Source: DATJXG01 sp035500455 (GTDB lineage: Bacteria > Acidobacteriota > Terriglobia > Terriglobales > Acidobacteriaceae). From it: a DNA stretch of 6,813 nt. Both the position numbers and the translations under genes were made by a program. Where the stretch lies: the NCBI GenBank assembly GCA_035500455.1, contig DATJXG010000237.1:1-6813 (forward strand). The letters are read 5' to 3'. The notes beneath the pieces were generated by a model, which made no database searches, was not told the origin of the DNA, and saw only the letters and a list, made by a program, of their open reading frames with translations. Position 1 is the stretch's first letter, and every line of letters begins with the position of its first letter. Shown here piece after piece: positions 5,297 through 6,813 of the stretch.

Positions 5297-6813
5297 ATGG
5301 TTCGTAGTTCCCGTCCCACCCTGATCGTTTTTGCTCTATTTCTGGCGCTTTGCGGCTGCCTGGGCGTGCTTTTTGCCCAGAAGACACCGGCCCTGGCTCC
5401 AAGCGGCGACGCCGACGTGCGTGATAGCGTCCGCCAGTTCTCCGACGTCTATGACGTGGTGGAGCAGAACTACGCTGAGCCGGTCAACGCCGACAAGGCC
5501 ATCTATAACGGCGCGATCCCCGGCATGTTGCGGGTGCTGGATCCGCACTCCAATTTCTTCGACCCCAAGTCCTACTCGCTGATGAAGGAAGATCAGCGGG
5601 GCAAGTACTACGGCGTGGGCATGCAGGTGGGGCCGCGCAACAATAAAGTGATCGTGATCGCGCCCTTCGCCGGCACCCCGGCGTACCGCGCGGGAATTCA
5701 TCCCGGCGACATCATCATCGCCGTCGACGGCAAGTCCACCGACAACATGAGCACCAGCGATGTGGCCGATATGCTCAAGGGGCCCAAAGGCACCACGGTT
5801 CACATCACGGTTCTGCGCGAAGGTACCGACAAGCCGCTTGAGTTTGTAGTGGTGCGCGACGAAATCCCGCGCTACAGCGTCGATCTGCATTTCATGATCC
5901 GCCCGGGCATCGGCTATATGCACATCTCCGGCTTCAACGAGACCACCGAACGCGAAGTCGGCGATGCCTTGAATGAAATGGGAGACCTGAAGGGCCTGAT
6001 CCTCGACCTCCGGCAGAATCCCGGCGGCCTGCTCAGCGAAGGCGTCGGCACCGCCGACAAGTTCCTGCGCAAAGGCCAGTTAATCGTTTCGCATCACGGC
6101 CGGGCGTCGTCAGAAAAGCGCTATGTCGCAACCCACGGCAACGGGGGCAAGGAATATCCCCTGGTGGTGCTGGTGAACCGCGGCACGGCATCGGCGGCGG
6201 AGATCGTCTCTGGCGCCATCCAGGACCACGACCGCGGCCTCATCGTAGGCGAGACCACCTTCGGCAAGGGACTGGTGCAGACCGTCTATCCGCTCTCCGA
6301 GAACACCGGCCTGGCGCTGACCACCGCCAAGTACTACACCCCCAGCGGACGCCTGATCCAGCGGGATTATTCCAGCATCTCCCTGTACGACTACTACTTC
6401 AACCGCGAGGGTGAGGACAATGGCAACACCTCCTCGCGGGAAGTGAAACTCACTGACAGCGGCCGAACGGTCTATGGCGGCGGCGGAATTACTCCCGACG
6501 TCAAAATTGCGCCGGTAAAGACCAACCACTTCCAGGACACGCTGCTGCAGCACTACGCGTTCTTCAACTTCGCCAAGCGCTTCACCATCAACCATCATCC
6601 CACCGAGCAGTTCGAAGTAGATGACACGGTACTGCAGGACTTCCGCAAATTCCTGGACGAAGAGAAGGTCCCCTACAGCGAGTCTGACCTGGTGGAGAAC
6701 AACGACTGGGTGCGGGCCAACATCAAGGCTGAAATCTTCACCGACGCCTTTGGCCAGGACGAAGGTTTGCAGGTGAGAGCGGAAACCGACCCGCAGGTAA
6801 CCAAAGCCCTGGA
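5297..6813 (+). CDS. S41 family C-terminal processing peptidase, 3' end outside window
   Basis: This is a Ctp/Prc-type serine protease that works outside the cytoplasmic membrane, trimming or degrading envelope proteins from their C-termini. The frame is open for 505 codons to the right edge, so the end is missing. Residues 1-27 are a signal peptide (LGVLFA before Gln28); Cys21 in LCGC is a weaker, alternative lipobox. An N-terminal helical region (about 40-100, with the LDPHSNFF motif at 81-88) precedes a PDZ domain at about 103-186 (YYGVGMQV, AGIHPGDIIIAVDG). The S41 core follows: GYMHISGF (206-213), LILDLRQNPGG (234-244), catalytic Ser299 in GTASAAE, and Lys324 with Gln328 in TFGKGLVQ. The Ser-Lys-Gln spacing (25 and 4) is that of active Ctp proteases. 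The C-terminal part after about residue 410 is a charged helical extension. It is transcribed away from the tat genes, with its own promoter and ribosome binding site. Confidence 0.95.
   Translation, partial: MVRSSRPTLIVFALFLALCGCLGVLFAQKTPALAPSGDADVRDSVRQFSDVYDVVEQNYAEPVNADKAIYNGAIPGMLRVLDPHSNFFDPKSYSLMKEDQRGKYYGVGMQVGPRNNKVIVIAPFAGTPAYRAGIHPGDIIIAVDGKSTDNMSTSDVADMLKGPKGTTVHITVLREGTDKPLEFVVVRDEIPRYSVDLHFMIRPGIGYMHISGFNETTEREVGDALNEMGDLKGLILDLRQNPGGLLSEGVGTADKFLRKGQLIVSHHGRASSEKRYVATHGNGGKEYPLVVLVNRGTASAAEIVSGAIQDHDRGLIVGETTFGKGLVQTVYPLSENTGLALTTAKYYTPSGRLIQRDYSSISLYDYYFNREGEDNGNTSSREVKLTDSGRTVYGGGGITPDVKIAPVKTNHFQDTLLQHYAFFNFAKRFTINHHPTEQFEVDDTVLQDFRKFLDEEKVPYSESDLVENNDWVRANIKAEIFTDAFGQDEGLQVRAETDPQVTKAL

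Noticed and set aside
5336..5923. Minus-strand open frame of 195 codons inside the S41 gene
   Set aside because: It is a complementary-frame shadow of a strongly supported protease gene, with His/Val/Ala/Asp-biased composition and no motif.

Overview
The window is GC-rich bacterial chromosome. It carries five protein genes for the cell envelope and three intergenic spacers packed with repeats. The gene types fit Acidobacteriota, probably a Terriglobia/Koribacter-like lineage: an acidobacterial-style TerC, an M28 protein of the carboxypeptidase Q type, a glutaminyl-cyclase-like lipoprotein beside tatC, and a Ctp-type S41 protease. So do the spacers, which hold imperfect hairpins built from short A/T-rich or CTTCGTG/CTTTGCG words. 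This assignment is an inference from style; no rRNA or other marker gene is present.

Layout. The minus strand carries, in transcription order: a TatA/TatB-family gene (4841-4488); tatC (4495-3692), overlapping it by 8 bases; a glutaminyl-cyclase-like M28 lipoprotein gene (3680-2655), 11 bases after tatC; a repeat-filled spacer; a secreted M28 peptidase with a PA-like insert (2448-985); a 105-base spacer that is mostly one hairpin; and terC (879-1), whose 3' end lies outside the window. The plus strand carries one gene, a C-terminal processing (S41) protease starting at 5297 and running off the right edge. It diverges from the tat genes across a 455-base spacer.

How the genes relate. tatA-tatC and the cyclase-like gene look like one transcription unit for protein export and modification of exported proteins. 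The two other exported proteases, M28 and S41, both have signal peptides whose best predicted cleavage site leaves glutamine as the first mature residue. That is the chemical substrate of a glutaminyl cyclase, so N-terminal pyroglutamate capping of secreted proteins is a testable idea. TerC is an integral membrane protein linked to metal-ion handling and has no obvious functional tie to the rest.

The most unusual content is the repeat DNA: a hairpin that covers the M28 stop codon and supplies the best candidate start codon of terC; inverted arrays of CTTCGTG words spaced about 10 bases apart; a nested element (heptad array, outer inverted arms, inner hairpin) between the divergent genes; and two short GC-rich palindromes at the two ends of the cyclase gene. 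One of these lies inside the coding sequence and writes an Arg-Arg-Val-Phe stretch into the signal peptide. No mobile-element gene, CRISPR array, tRNA or rRNA was seen.
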